A stretch of 5,429 bases of DNA, taken from the NCBI GenBank assembly GCA_947177515.1, contig CAMWUU010000255.1:1-5429 (forward strand), given 5' to 3'. Source of the stretch: an uncultured Lachnospiraceae bacterium (lineage in GTDB: Bacteria; Bacillota; Clostridia; Lachnospirales; Lachnospiraceae). Numbering within the stretch: position 1 is the stretch's first letter; every line of letters starts with the position of its first letter. Shown here one piece after another: positions 1 to 5,324 of the stretch. Both the position numbers and the translations under genes were made by a program. Below the pieces are notes generated by a model. It did no database searches and had not been told where the DNA came from. It saw only the letters and a program-made list of their open reading frames with translations.

Positions 1-92
1 ATGTTTTCTTTTGTATCTTCATTGGGTTTTCCACAGGAGATCAGCAGGCTGATATAAAAACAAAAAGGGATTATTAAATATTTTCTATTCAT
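1..92 (-). CDS. Lipoprotein N-terminus (partial, runs off left edge)
   Basis: Reading the minus strand from an ATG at 92-90 gives 30 codons, open to the window edge. The peptide is a textbook lipoprotein signal: a basic N-region (MNRK), a hydrophobic core (YLIIPFCFYISLLIS) and the lipobox L17-I18-S19-C20, then G21 and a polar stretch KPNEDTKEN typical of the linker after lipidation. Prolipoprotein diacylglyceryl transferase and signal peptidase II should process it at Cys20, leaving the protein tethered to the outer face of the membrane. The mature domain is missing, so function (solute-binding, sporulation, other) is unknown. No good Shine-Dalgarno precedes the ATG. An in-frame GTG four codons upstream (104-102) has a weak AAAGAAAG in front and is the alternative start; an in-frame stop lies just beyond it. 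A minus-strand TATAAT at 144-149 gives a plausible promoter about 45 nt upstream. Confidence 0.7.
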   Translation of the reverse strand, partial: MNRKYLIIPFCFYISLLISCGKPNEDTKEN

Positions 93-143
93 AATTGGTA
101 TCACAGCTTTCTTTTAACATTAGGATTGTAATAATTGTTGTTA

Positions 144-170
144 ATTATACTAGCATAAAAAAGTATACAA
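144..170 (-). promoter_or_regulatory. Candidate SigA promoter for the lipoprotein gene
   Basis: The minus strand reads TATAAT at 149-144, a perfect -10 box. The best -35 candidates are TTGTAT at 170-165 with a short 15-nt spacer, or TTGCCT at 175-170 with a long 20-nt spacer. Neither spacing is ideal, so the -10 carries most of the weight. Transcription would start near 137, giving a leader of roughly 45 nt before the ATG at 92. Confidence 0.45.
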
Positions 171-222
171 GGCAAGGGGGCGCAGTTTTTTTGGCAAATT
201 TGACTATAATCGACAAAAAGCA

Positions 223-251
223 TTTTCTTTTTTTATATATTATGGTATAAT
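223..251 (+). promoter_or_regulatory. Extended -10 promoter driving the leader and membrane-protein gene
   Basis: TGGTATAAT at 243-251 is an extended -10 (TGn followed by consensus TATAAT). The -35 position at 17-nt spacing (223-228, TTTTCT) is poor, which is usual for extended -10 promoters. A T-rich tract (223-240) lies directly upstream. TTGACT at 200-205 and TCGACA at 210-215 resemble -35 boxes but are too far away. Transcription should start near 258, giving a 5' leader of about 220-240 nt. Confidence 0.55.
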
Positions 252-327
252 GTGCGCGAAGCCAAAGTAAGTAATCCAAAAGTTGATCTGTTGCCAGATA
301 AAAGGAGGAGAACTTTTCTAGAAGGTC

Positions 328-357
328 ATGGACTTTCTGCGTTGGAATAGTTTATAG
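328..357 (+). CDS. Possible 9-codon leader ORF (uORF 1)
   Basis: ATG at 328 opens MDFLRWNSL then TAG. The only strong Shine-Dalgarno nearby, AAAGGAGG at 301-308, lies 19 nt upstream, too far for normal initiation. An imperfect hairpin at 310-327 occupies exactly the gap, so folding it could bring the two together. This is speculative; most such short ORFs are not translated. Confidence 0.2.
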   Translation: MDFLRWNSL

Positions 358-395
358 TTTATTCGCGGTAGGAACGGAACCTGAAGGGAAAAACA

Positions 396-434
396 ATGTT
401 GACCGGTATAATACCAGTGCTTGTTGTTATCTAA
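396..434 (+). CDS. Possible 12-codon leader ORF (uORF 2)
   Basis: ATG at 396 opens MLTGIIPVLVVI then TAA at 432-434. AAGGG at 384-388 lies 7 nt upstream, a usable ribosome binding site. The stop codon falls in the loop and 3' arm of the 421-440 hairpin, so a terminating ribosome would disrupt that stem. The composition is hydrophobic, with no run of a single amino acid that would suggest classical amino-acid attenuation. Its translation is unproven. Confidence 0.25.
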   Translation: MLTGIIPVLVVI

Positions 435-452
435 CAGCAAAACAGGTACTAT
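424..452 (+). promoter_or_regulatory. Second, gene-proximal promoter candidate
   Basis: TTGTTA (424-429), a 17-nt spacer and TACTAT (447-452) make a moderate SigA match just ahead of the membrane-protein gene. If used, its transcript would start near 459 and skip the structured leader. The -35 overlaps the 421-440 hairpin sequence, so the two readings of this stretch compete. The extended -10 at 243-251 is the better promoter. Confidence 0.25.
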
Positions 453-481
453 GAAAAAGGAAAAGTAAAAATTTAATGTTT

Positions 482-487
482 AGGAGG
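482..487 (+). promoter_or_regulatory. Shine-Dalgarno that sets the TTG start at 497
   Basis: AGGAGG at 482-487 is a full consensus site with a 9-nt gap to TTG 497. It decides the start: the upstream in-frame ATG at 476 would place this site inside the coding region as Arg codons (MFRRRNK), an unlikely arrangement. Confidence 0.75.
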
Positions 488-496
488 AGAAATAAA

Positions 497-1468
497 TTGA
501 AACGAAAAAATACAGTTGGCATTTTTTATAATGTATTTTTATTAATAGCAATGTATTTTGCACTGTTTGTTCTTTTACAGCTTGGCAGTCAATTTTGGGC
601 TGTGTTGATAGGGGGAATAGTAATTTTAATGTCCGGTTACTTATTCTTTACCTATAAAGAACAGGAGAAGCAGGAACAAAAAGAACAGGAGCACATAATT
701 CTTGAGAGGAAACTGGATGAATTGCTTAATGCACAGCGCGCGATTTATACAATAACGAAGCGGGGGATGGAAAAGGGAGTGAAATCATTTCCGGAATCGC
801 ATGGGAATGATGAGCTAAAGGTACTGTTAGAAAAGATTATTGAATTTCAGAATCAGCAATGTATAGAAAGCCGTAAACATGCAGAAACACAAGTAAATGC
901 CCTAAAAACAGTTGCTTGGTATAATAAAGAAAATACAAAGCAGATATTATTGAATCTGGATAAAAACATAAATGCACTTTTAAATATATTACAGGATAGT
1001 TCGTCAGAATTCGCACAGAGGAGCCAAAACTCTGTGACTCAGGACAGTGCGAAAACAGGAGTATCTGATCTGAAAGAAGAAGCAGATGTGGTAATGACAA
1101 TAAAAGGAGGGGAAGAGCCAGGGGATAACACAGCAATAGATTTATTACTGATGGAAACAAAAGAACCAACAGCAGAGGCAACGAATGAAACTGAAATGGC
1201 AGAAATGCCGGAAATTCCAGGGATGTCAGAAGAGTTAAAAGATGGTGATATGTCAAGTGGGAAATCGAAAACGGTATTTGAATTGGAAAAAGATGGTAAA
1301 ATGCCAAATGTGGAAATGACCATGGCAGCAGGGATGGGGGAACCAGAATTATTATCTAATGAAGAGCCAATACCGTCCATGATATCTGAATATGAAGGAC
1401 TGACCGAGAAGGGAGAGGGACTTGATTCGGATGATTTGGCTTCATTGATTGCATCATTGACAAAGTAG
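497..1468 (+). CDS. Two-TM, coiled-coil, acidic-tailed membrane protein of unknown function
   Basis: I do not recognise this 323-residue protein. I place the start at TTG 497 because AGGAGG at 482-487 sits 9 nt upstream; the ATG at 476 lies upstream of that site, has no good ribosome binding site, and would add seven codons that themselves contain the Shine-Dalgarno. After a short basic N-terminus come two hydrophobic segments (about residues 7-29 and 34-51) joined by a tight turn. A Glu/Lys/Gln-rich stretch (about 54-80) then looks like a coiled coil, followed by a largely helical soluble part (to about 167). The final 155 residues are acidic, low in aromatic residues, rich in Glu, Met, Pro and Gly, and probably disordered, ending in DSDDLASLIASLTK. 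The hairpin topology predicts both ends in the cytoplasm. Role could be scaffolding or binding of a partner; that is inference. It appears monocistronic, behind a long leader. Confidence 0.8.
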   Translation: MKRKNTVGIFYNVFLLIAMYFALFVLLQLGSQFWAVLIGGIVILMSGYLFFTYKEQEKQEQKEQEHIILERKLDELLNAQRAIYTITKRGMEKGVKSFPESHGNDELKVLLEKIIEFQNQQCIESRKHAETQVNALKTVAWYNKENTKQILLNLDKNINALLNILQDSSSEFAQRSQNSVTQDSAKTGVSDLKEEADVVMTIKGGEEPGDNTAIDLLLMETKEPTAEATNETEMAEMPEIPGMSEELKDGDMSSGKSKTVFELEKDGKMPNVEMTMAAGMGEPELLSNEEPIPSMISEYEGLTEKGEGLDSDDLASLIASLTK

Positions 1469-1491
1469 GGGTATACATATAATGATTATAT

Positions 1492-1517
1492 AGGAGCTGT
1501 CTTATATGGCAGCTCCT
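1492..1517 (+). terminator. Strong hairpin after the membrane-protein gene, atypical terminator
   Basis: AGGAGCTGTC (1492-1501) pairs with GGCAGCTCCT (1508-1517) around a 6-nt loop, ten pairs including one G-U. An outer helix ATGATT (1482-1487) with AATCAT (1518-1523) can extend it across a 4-nt bulge. It sits 23 nt past the stop codon, the right place for a terminator, but AATCATATAC follows instead of a U-run. It may act as an RNA 3'-end stabiliser or a weak terminator. Confidence 0.45.
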
Positions 1518-1554
1518 AATCATATACTAAGGAAGTGAATTTCTGAGTGCTGTG

Positions 1555-1577
1555 TTTAGCAGAGAGTCCCTGCTAAA
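1555..1577. repeat. Perfect 8-bp inverted repeat, intergenic
   Basis: TTTAGCAG (1555-1562) and CTGCTAAA (1570-1577) are exact reverse complements around a 7-nt loop. No T-run follows on either strand. It could fold in RNA read from either direction or be a protein-binding palindrome; the sequence does not decide. Confidence 0.4.
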
Positions 1578-1660
1578 GGATGAAAGTATAGTGAAAAAAT
1601 AAAATTAGCCAATTCAATACTGACTGGAGTTGAAGTTTTTAAAAAGACATAAAATTTCTG

Positions 1661-1695
1661 GCGTGCTGATGTTGCAAATAAATTTTCAGACACGC
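1661..1695 (-). terminator. Candidate weak terminator for the carboxypeptidase gene
   Basis: On the minus strand GCGTG-T-CTGA (1695-1686) pairs with TCAGCACGC (1669-1661): nine pairs with one bulged base and a 16-nt loop. It is followed by an AU-rich run with ATTTT and, further on, TTTTT near 1645-1636. It begins 38 nt past the stop of the carboxypeptidase. The large loop and distant U-run make it a weak match to an intrinsic terminator, but it is the only candidate on this strand. Confidence 0.3.
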
Positions 1696-1732
1696 TGGGG
1701 CAGCGGGGAATCGTAATATCATAAACAGAATA

Positions 1733-3265
1733 TTACAAATTGAACTGGTCATCATCCTGTTGACCATATGATTTCAAACGGGCTTCATGCTTTTTCTTAT
1801 ATATCTGATGCCGCCTGCGGTGAGGTAGTTCTATGCGGATGAGATACCAGCCAATAGCCAAAATAATAATTGTGGCTGTCACTCCTAAAATAACTGGAAG
1901 CCAATGAAAACCTTCTTTATCTTCGCCGGACAGATTTTCTTTATCTTCTCCCGGTTCTGGGGTGATAGGGGTGTATGACCCATTTTCTTCTTTAAAGACA
2001 ATATCCGGCGGGATCATGTAGCTTGGCCAAAGAGCTTCAAATTCGGCGCGGGTAATCGGGTAATCCGGATTATAATATATGATATCCGCAAAGCCAATGT
2101 ATTTTCCTGCAAACTGGTACGATATCTGTCCAATCACATTATCCCCATGAACAAATTCCTCCACTGGTGTGTAAGTAATTGATTTCACCGCATCGGAGAA
2201 ATTAGCGGAATTTGGCAATACTACATTGCAGTTTTGACCAATATGGATAAGTGGTTCCCTGGCGGAAGAAAAATCTGCGGTCTGGGAGAACAGGGACGGA
2301 AAACCAAGTTCAAGATCCAGTTCTGTGTCTTCAATATTGTAAAGAGAGTAATTCTCAAAAGCAAAGTTAAGTATATTGATTGTGTCTTCATAAGCGTGCA
2401 GGGCAGTGTCCACATGCAGGACAACAGCTACTAAGAGCAGACCATCTTTTTCTGCAAATGTGATAAGTGTTGTGAGGGCTTCCGTAGTGCCGCCGGTCTT
2501 TCCTGCAATCGCATATTGATAGTTCAGAGTCTTGCGGATAAAACGGTGGTGGTTTGCTAAAGGCCTGGCCACGTTTTTATTGGTTGGCGGGATGGTATAG
2601 GTACGGGTTCCGGCAATTTTGCGAAAGTCAGGATACTGGATTGCTTCCTTTCCGATCAGAGCCATATCATAAGCGCAGGTGTAATGTTCCTGTTCGTGAA
2701 GACCGTTTGGGTTGATAAAATTGCTGTTTACCCCTCCAAGTTCCTTGACCCTTGCATTCATCAGTGCAGAAAATTCCTCCATGGAACCGGAATTGTTGTT
2801 AACTTTGGCGGCGACATGTTCACCGATGGCATAGGATACTTCATTAGCAGATTCTAAGAGCATACCATACATTGCATCACGAAGTGTGACCTGTTCTCCT
2901 GAAACCAGTCCAATCCTGCTGCCATAAACATTATGTTCTGCGGCATCGGACATGGTGACAATCTCGTTGAGGGAACAGTTTTCCAATGCCATCAGTGCAG
3001 TTAATACCTTGGTAATACTGGCAGGGTAATAGGATGTATAAATATCTTTTTCATAGAGGATAAGTCCCGTAGTAACTTCCATCACGATTGCAGCATCTGC
3101 AAATACGGATGGACCGGACGGCCAGAGAAAATCAGAGTCCTGTACATTGCCGTCCGGTACGTCCCGGGCAATAAGCGGATGGGGTATGGATAGTATGCAG
3201 GAGCAGTAGGCAGTAAGTATTAAAAATGTTATGCCTTTAAAAAAATTATGTGCTGTTTTTTTCAT
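1733..3265 (-). CDS. D-alanyl-D-alanine carboxypeptidase (PBP5-like, peptidase family S11)
   Basis: This 510-residue protein removes the terminal D-Ala from peptidoglycan pentapeptides on the outer membrane face, limiting cross-linking. The three penicilloyl-serine transferase motifs are intact: SITK at 83-86 (nucleophile Ser83, Lys86), SAN at 139-141, and KTG at 256-258, followed by GT. PxGLH (N-P-N-G-L-H, 185-190) also fits the family. A signal peptide covers about residues 1-33. The catalytic domain runs about 52-300, then a beta-rich region (about 310-395) as in PBP5. Instead of the usual amphipathic C-terminal helix, there is a Pro/Glu-rich linker (about 425-452), a true transmembrane helix (about 455-476) and a basic cytoplasmic tail with RHRRR-type charge, ending in DDDQFNL. 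That makes it longer than a typical PBP5. GAGG lies about 12 nt before the ATG, a slightly long gap. It has its own promoter and is not in an operon with araD. The dacA/dacF type is clear, but the exact orthologue is not. Confidence 0.93.
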   Translation of the reverse strand: MKKTAHNFFKGITFLILTAYCSCILSIPHPLIARDVPDGNVQDSDFLWPSGPSVFADAAIVMEVTTGLILYEKDIYTSYYPASITKVLTALMALENCSLNEIVTMSDAAEHNVYGSRIGLVSGEQVTLRDAMYGMLLESANEVSYAIGEHVAAKVNNNSGSMEEFSALMNARVKELGGVNSNFINPNGLHEQEHYTCAYDMALIGKEAIQYPDFRKIAGTRTYTIPPTNKNVARPLANHHRFIRKTLNYQYAIAGKTGGTTEALTTLITFAEKDGLLLVAVVLHVDTALHAYEDTINILNFAFENYSLYNIEDTELDLELGFPSLFSQTADFSSAREPLIHIGQNCNVVLPNSANFSDAVKSITYTPVEEFVHGDNVIGQISYQFAGKYIGFADIIYYNPDYPITRAEFEALWPSYMIPPDIVFKEENGSYTPITPEPGEDKENLSGEDKEGFHWLPVILGVTATIIILAIGWYLIRIELPHRRRHQIYKKKHEARLKSYGQQDDDQFNL

Positions 3266-3314
3266 ATTCTATGTCAACCTCAATTTATATTTTATGTTAA
3301 TGTGGTTCCTTTTC

Positions 3315-3343
3315 ATTATAGAGTATTTTTTTTGAGGGCGCAA
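3315..3343 (-). promoter_or_regulatory. SigA promoter of the carboxypeptidase gene
   Basis: On the minus strand TTGCGC (3343-3338), a 17-nt spacer containing a run of eight A, and TATAAT (3320-3315) form a good SigA-type promoter. Transcription would start near 3308, giving a leader of about 43 nt. It lies directly downstream of the araD terminator, so the carboxypeptidase is transcribed independently. Confidence 0.7.
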
Positions 3344-3387
3344 CCGGAAACTTGTGAAAAATCTGTGCATTATGAATTGATTACTAT

Positions 3388-3423
3388 AAAAAAGAGGGGA
3401 TGAAAAGCATCATCCCCTCTTTT
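3388..3423 (-). terminator. Intrinsic terminator of the araR-araD unit
   Basis: A perfect 14-bp stem joins 3390-3403 and 3410-3423 (core GAGGGGATGA/TCATCCCCTC) around a 6-nt loop. On the minus strand it is followed by six T (3393-3388), the classical Rho-independent form. It starts 4 nt past the araD stop codon. On the plus strand a shorter TTTTAT follows, but no plus-strand gene reads into it. Confidence 0.92.
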
Positions 3424-3427
3424 ATGT

Positions 3428-4135
3428 TTAGTTTTTCTTAGCCTGCCCGTAATAAGCGTTAGCGCCGTGTTTTCTTAAGTAGTGTTTGTCTAAAAGTTCT
3501 TGCTGCATCGGCTTGATGGTATTGTTCGAGAGCGCGAGGTTATGCCATGCCATAAAGGAAACCTCTTCGAGAACCACTGCATTGTGTACTGCATTGTGCG
3601 GGTCAGTGCCCCAGGTAAATGGTCCGTGGCTGTGCACAAGCACCGCAGGGACATCGTCCGGTTTAATACCTGCCTGTGTAAAGCGTTCAATAATTACGGT
3701 GCCGGTTTCCTTTTCATATTCCCCCCTGATTTCTTCCGGGGTCATCTTTCGGGTGCAAGGGATTTCGCCGTAAAAATAATCGCCATGCGTCGTGCCAAGT
3801 GCCGGGACACCCATACCCTGCTGCGCCATTGTTGTGGCCCAACGGGAATGGGTATGCACAACACCGCCGATGTTTTTGAAGGCTTTGTAGAGTTCGATAT
3901 GGGTTGGCGTGTCGGAGGAAGGATTTAAGGTACCCTCCACACGTTTGCCGTCAAGGTCAACGACCACCATATCCTCCGGTTTCATCACGTCGTATTCCAC
4001 ACCGGACGGCTTGATGACAATCAGCCCCTTCTCTCGGTCAATACCGGAAACGTTTCCCCAGGTGAAAGTGATGAGTCCGTGCTTTGGCAGCAGCATATTT
4101 GCCTCATAGACTTCCTGTTTTAACTGTTCTAACAT
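3428..4135 (-). CDS. araD: L-ribulose-5-phosphate 4-epimerase
   Basis: AraD interconverts L-ribulose-5-phosphate and D-xylulose-5-phosphate, the last step feeding L-arabinose carbon into the pentose phosphate pathway. It is a cytoplasmic, divalent-metal class II aldolase-family enzyme. From the ATG at 4135 the protein has 235 residues, close to the 231 of E. coli AraD, and resembles it along its length. Metal ligands His94 and His96 (VHTHSR), His170 (VHSHGPF) and Asp75 (PSSDTPTH) are present. So are the catalytic acid Asp119 (THGDYFYG) and C-terminal Tyr229 (AYYGQ), using the E. coli residues D76, H95, H97, H171, D120 and Y229 as reference. An upstream in-frame ATG at 4144 abuts AAAGG with no spacing, whereas ATG 4135 has GAAAGGA 8 nt before it and matches the E. 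coli N-terminus MLE-LK. It follows the regulator gene by 70 nt on the same strand and ends at a strong terminator. UlaF/SgbE, acting on ascorbate-derived substrates, are close paralogues, but the AraR-type neighbour favours AraD. Confidence 0.93.
   Translation of the reverse strand: MLEQLKQEVYEANMLLPKHGLITFTWGNVSGIDREKGLIVIKPSGVEYDVMKPEDMVVVDLDGKRVEGTLNPSSDTPTHIELYKAFKNIGGVVHTHSRWATTMAQQGMGVPALGTTHGDYFYGEIPCTRKMTPEEIRGEYEKETGTVIIERFTQAGIKPDDVPAVLVHSHGPFTWGTDPHNAVHNAVVLEEVSFMAWHNLALSNNTIKPMQQELLDKHYLRKHGANAYYGQAKKN
4046..4057. promoter_or_regulatory. cre-like palindrome inside araD (tentative)
   Basis: GGAAACGTTTCC is a perfect 12-bp palindrome about 80 nt into araD and resembles the core of a CcpA catabolite-response element (TGAAAACGTTTTCA), missing the outer T/A and changing one inner base per half. 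It also encodes the conserved GNVS residues, so it may be only codon coincidence. Intragenic cre sites are known in Firmicute sugar operons. Confidence 0.2.
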
Positions 4136-4167
4136 AATACACATCCTTTCTTTTTTTTGCTATTAAA

Positions 4168-4194
4168 CTGCCGTTTGCTTTTGCAGGCGGGCAG
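4168..4194 (-). other. Intercistronic hairpin between regulator and araD
   Basis: On the minus strand CTGCC and GGCAG form the base of an imperfect stem (4194-4168), with inner G-C and TGC/GCA pairs, a CC/AA internal loop and an AAAA tetraloop. Only TTTAAT follows, so it is at most a weak terminator. It may stabilise or partly uncouple the upstream regulator message from araD. Confidence 0.35.
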
Positions 4195-4205
4195 TAACGC
4201 ACGGT

Positions 4206-5303
4206 TTAATAATTTTTTCCATCTCCATCCCTCAGATTCAGGATGGAGGAGCGCTGTTTTAGCTCCGGTGTCAGGATAATACAATCCCTGCATGTGGGAG
4301 CTGCGAGTTTTTTTAACATAAGCCTTGCCGCGTGCTGACCAATTTCCAATGCAGGATAAACCACCGAGGTCAGATTGCAGGACATAACATCCGCTAGGGG
4401 CGAATTGTCAAAGCTTACAATGGAAACATCGTCAGGGACACAGATCGCATGTTGTCTAAGTAAGCGGATCAGTGCAACGGCGATCTGGTCATTGTAGCAG
4501 ACCATGGCGGTAACGCCCGAAAATCTGGAAAGAAGTACTGAATCCAGGCTTCCAGAAAAGAGATAAGGAAGGTCTTCCGTTGTGTACCAGTACAACCATT
4601 GATCCGAAGGGGAATAACCGACCTTTTTCATGGCATCCTGCATTCCCTTGTAGCGCCTTAATCCCTGCATATCATCCGATTTGAAGATTCCTCCTATTTT
4701 TGTGTGCCCCATGCGTATCAGGGCACGTGTGGCAAGTTCACCAGCGCGCACATCATCCATAACCACATAGGATTCGCGGAAGTTTCGGTAGTAACTGTTA
4801 AAGAATACCAGTGGGATACCACGATCCATAATTTCGTTGTAGAGCAATTCATTTACATTTGGGAGTGCCGTTTTCGTCCCCTCTACAATCAGACCATCCA
4901 CGCCGCCTGCAAGTATCTTACGCAGTGCAGTTTCCTCATTGGTCTGACGATTATGTGTGATGCAAAGCGAAATGGTATAGTGGTGTTCACCCAATACGGA
5001 TTCGATCCCCCGGATTATGCCTGGAAAATTAAAATCGTCCAGGCAGGAGGCAATTACTCCGATGCGCATTGTGGGCGAGTGGTTCTTTTTTATGGCACGC
5101 CGGTTTACAAAGGTTCCGCTTCCCTGCGCGCGTATCAGGATTCCTTCCGCTTCAAGCAAGCCGATTGCCTGGCGGACAGTCTGGCGGCTGTATCCAAACA
5201 TTAAGGCAAGTTCATTTTCGGATGGAATCTTATCTCCGATAGCAAAAGTACCATCCGCAATTTTTTCCCTGAGCCACTGATTGATGTCTTCGTATTTTGC
5301 CAT
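4206..5303 (-). CDS. araR: AraR-type arabinose-responsive repressor (GntR head, LacI-like sensor)
   Basis: From ATG 5303 this is a 365-residue cytoplasmic transcription regulator, close to the 362 of B. subtilis AraR. Residues about 2-66 are a GntR-family winged helix: IPSENELA, the recognition helix SRQTVRQAI (39-47) and wing RAQGSGTFV (58-66). Residues about 79-357 are a LacI/GalR-type periplasmic-binding-protein fold (VVMDDVRAGELA, ALIRMGHTKIGGI, CYNDQIAVALI, VSIVSFDNSPLA, then LTSVVYP). This GntR-plus-LacI combination is the hallmark of AraR. The start is chosen because AGGGGG sits 7 nt before ATG 5303; a TTG at 5327 would add eight codons and lies inside the operator. L-arabinose as effector is inferred from family and the araD neighbour. 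It is first in a two-gene unit with araD. The inverted repeat over its promoter implies autorepression. Another pentose-sensing GntR/LacI hybrid is the alternative. Confidence 0.85.
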   Translation of the reverse strand: MAKYEDINQWLREKIADGTFAIGDKIPSENELALMFGYSRQTVRQAIGLLEAEGILIRAQGSGTFVNRRAIKKNHSPTMRIGVIASCLDDFNFPGIIRGIESVLGEHHYTISLCITHNRQTNEETALRKILAGGVDGLIVEGTKTALPNVNELLYNEIMDRGIPLVFFNSYYRNFRESYVVMDDVRAGELATRALIRMGHTKIGGIFKSDDMQGLRRYKGMQDAMKKVGYSPSDQWLYWYTTEDLPYLFSGSLDSVLLSRFSGVTAMVCYNDQIAVALIRLLRQHAICVPDDVSIVSFDNSPLADVMSCNLTSVVYPALEIGQHAARLMLKKLAAPTCRDCIILTPELKQRSSILNLRDGDGKNY

Positions 5304-5324
5304 CTTATTTCCCCCTGTCGCGTA

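Larger units (their letters stand above)
93..475. other. Divergent intergenic region with two opposing promoters
   Basis: This 383-bp stretch separates the minus-strand lipoprotein from the plus-strand membrane-protein gene. It contains a -10 box for each direction (149-144 minus, 246-251 plus), an AT-rich stretch between them, and from about 258 onward a leader with hairpins and two very short ORFs, described separately. I see no tRNA, known riboswitch core or repeat in it. Confidence 0.6.
258..475 (+). ncRNA. Long structured 5' leader, candidate cis-acting RNA of unknown class
   Basis: From the likely start site near 258 to the coding region lie about 220 nt with no long ORF. Visible local hairpins are ATCTG-TTGC-CAGAT at 286-299 (5 bp, 4-nt loop), an imperfect stem at 310-327, GGTA-TAA-TACC at 405-415, and TTGTTGTT-ATCT-AACAGCAA at 421-440 (8 bp including one G-U). 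CGCGAA (255-260) could also pair with TTCGCG (362-367). A near-perfect Shine-Dalgarno AAAGGAGG at 301-308 has no start codon at normal distance. No hairpin is followed by a U-run, so this does not look like a terminator-type attenuator. I could not match it to a riboswitch, 6S, tmRNA, SRP or RNase P core. A long ordinary UTR is the alternative. Confidence 0.35.
1469..1732. other. Convergent intergenic region, no gene seen
   Basis: These 264 bp lie between the 3' ends of two convergent genes. Besides the hairpin at 1492-1517 there is a perfect 8-bp stem TTTAGCAG/CTGCTAAA with a 7-nt loop (1555-1577) and a larger stem at 1661-1695. The only ORFs are very short and lack ribosome binding sites, so I call no gene here. 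Confidence 0.6.

Noticed and set aside
1..77. Plus-strand 3' end of an upstream gene (frames ending at 57 or 77)
   Set aside because: The opposite strand gives a far more specific signal, a complete lipoprotein signal peptide with lipobox, and no terminator follows these plus-strand stops.
476..496. ATG 476 as the start of the membrane protein
   Set aside because: It has no well-placed ribosome binding site, and the AGGAGG at 482-487 clearly serves TTG 497.
837..1380. Two long minus-strand frames opposite the membrane-protein gene
   Set aside because: They have no ribosome binding site or promoter, and their Leu/Ser/Pro-rich make-up is what antisense reading of a Glu/Met/Gly-rich acidic tail gives.
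1639..1722. 27-codon minus-strand ORF after the carboxypeptidase gene
   Set aside because: It has no Shine-Dalgarno, no family features, and overlaps the 1661-1695 hairpin.
3486..3928. Plus-strand frames opposite araD
   Set aside because: araD is unmistakable on the other strand with all catalytic residues; these frames have no family features.
4704..5280. Plus-strand frames opposite araR
   Set aside because: They are shadows of a clear GntR/LacI-type regulator, with no ribosome binding site or recognisable domain.
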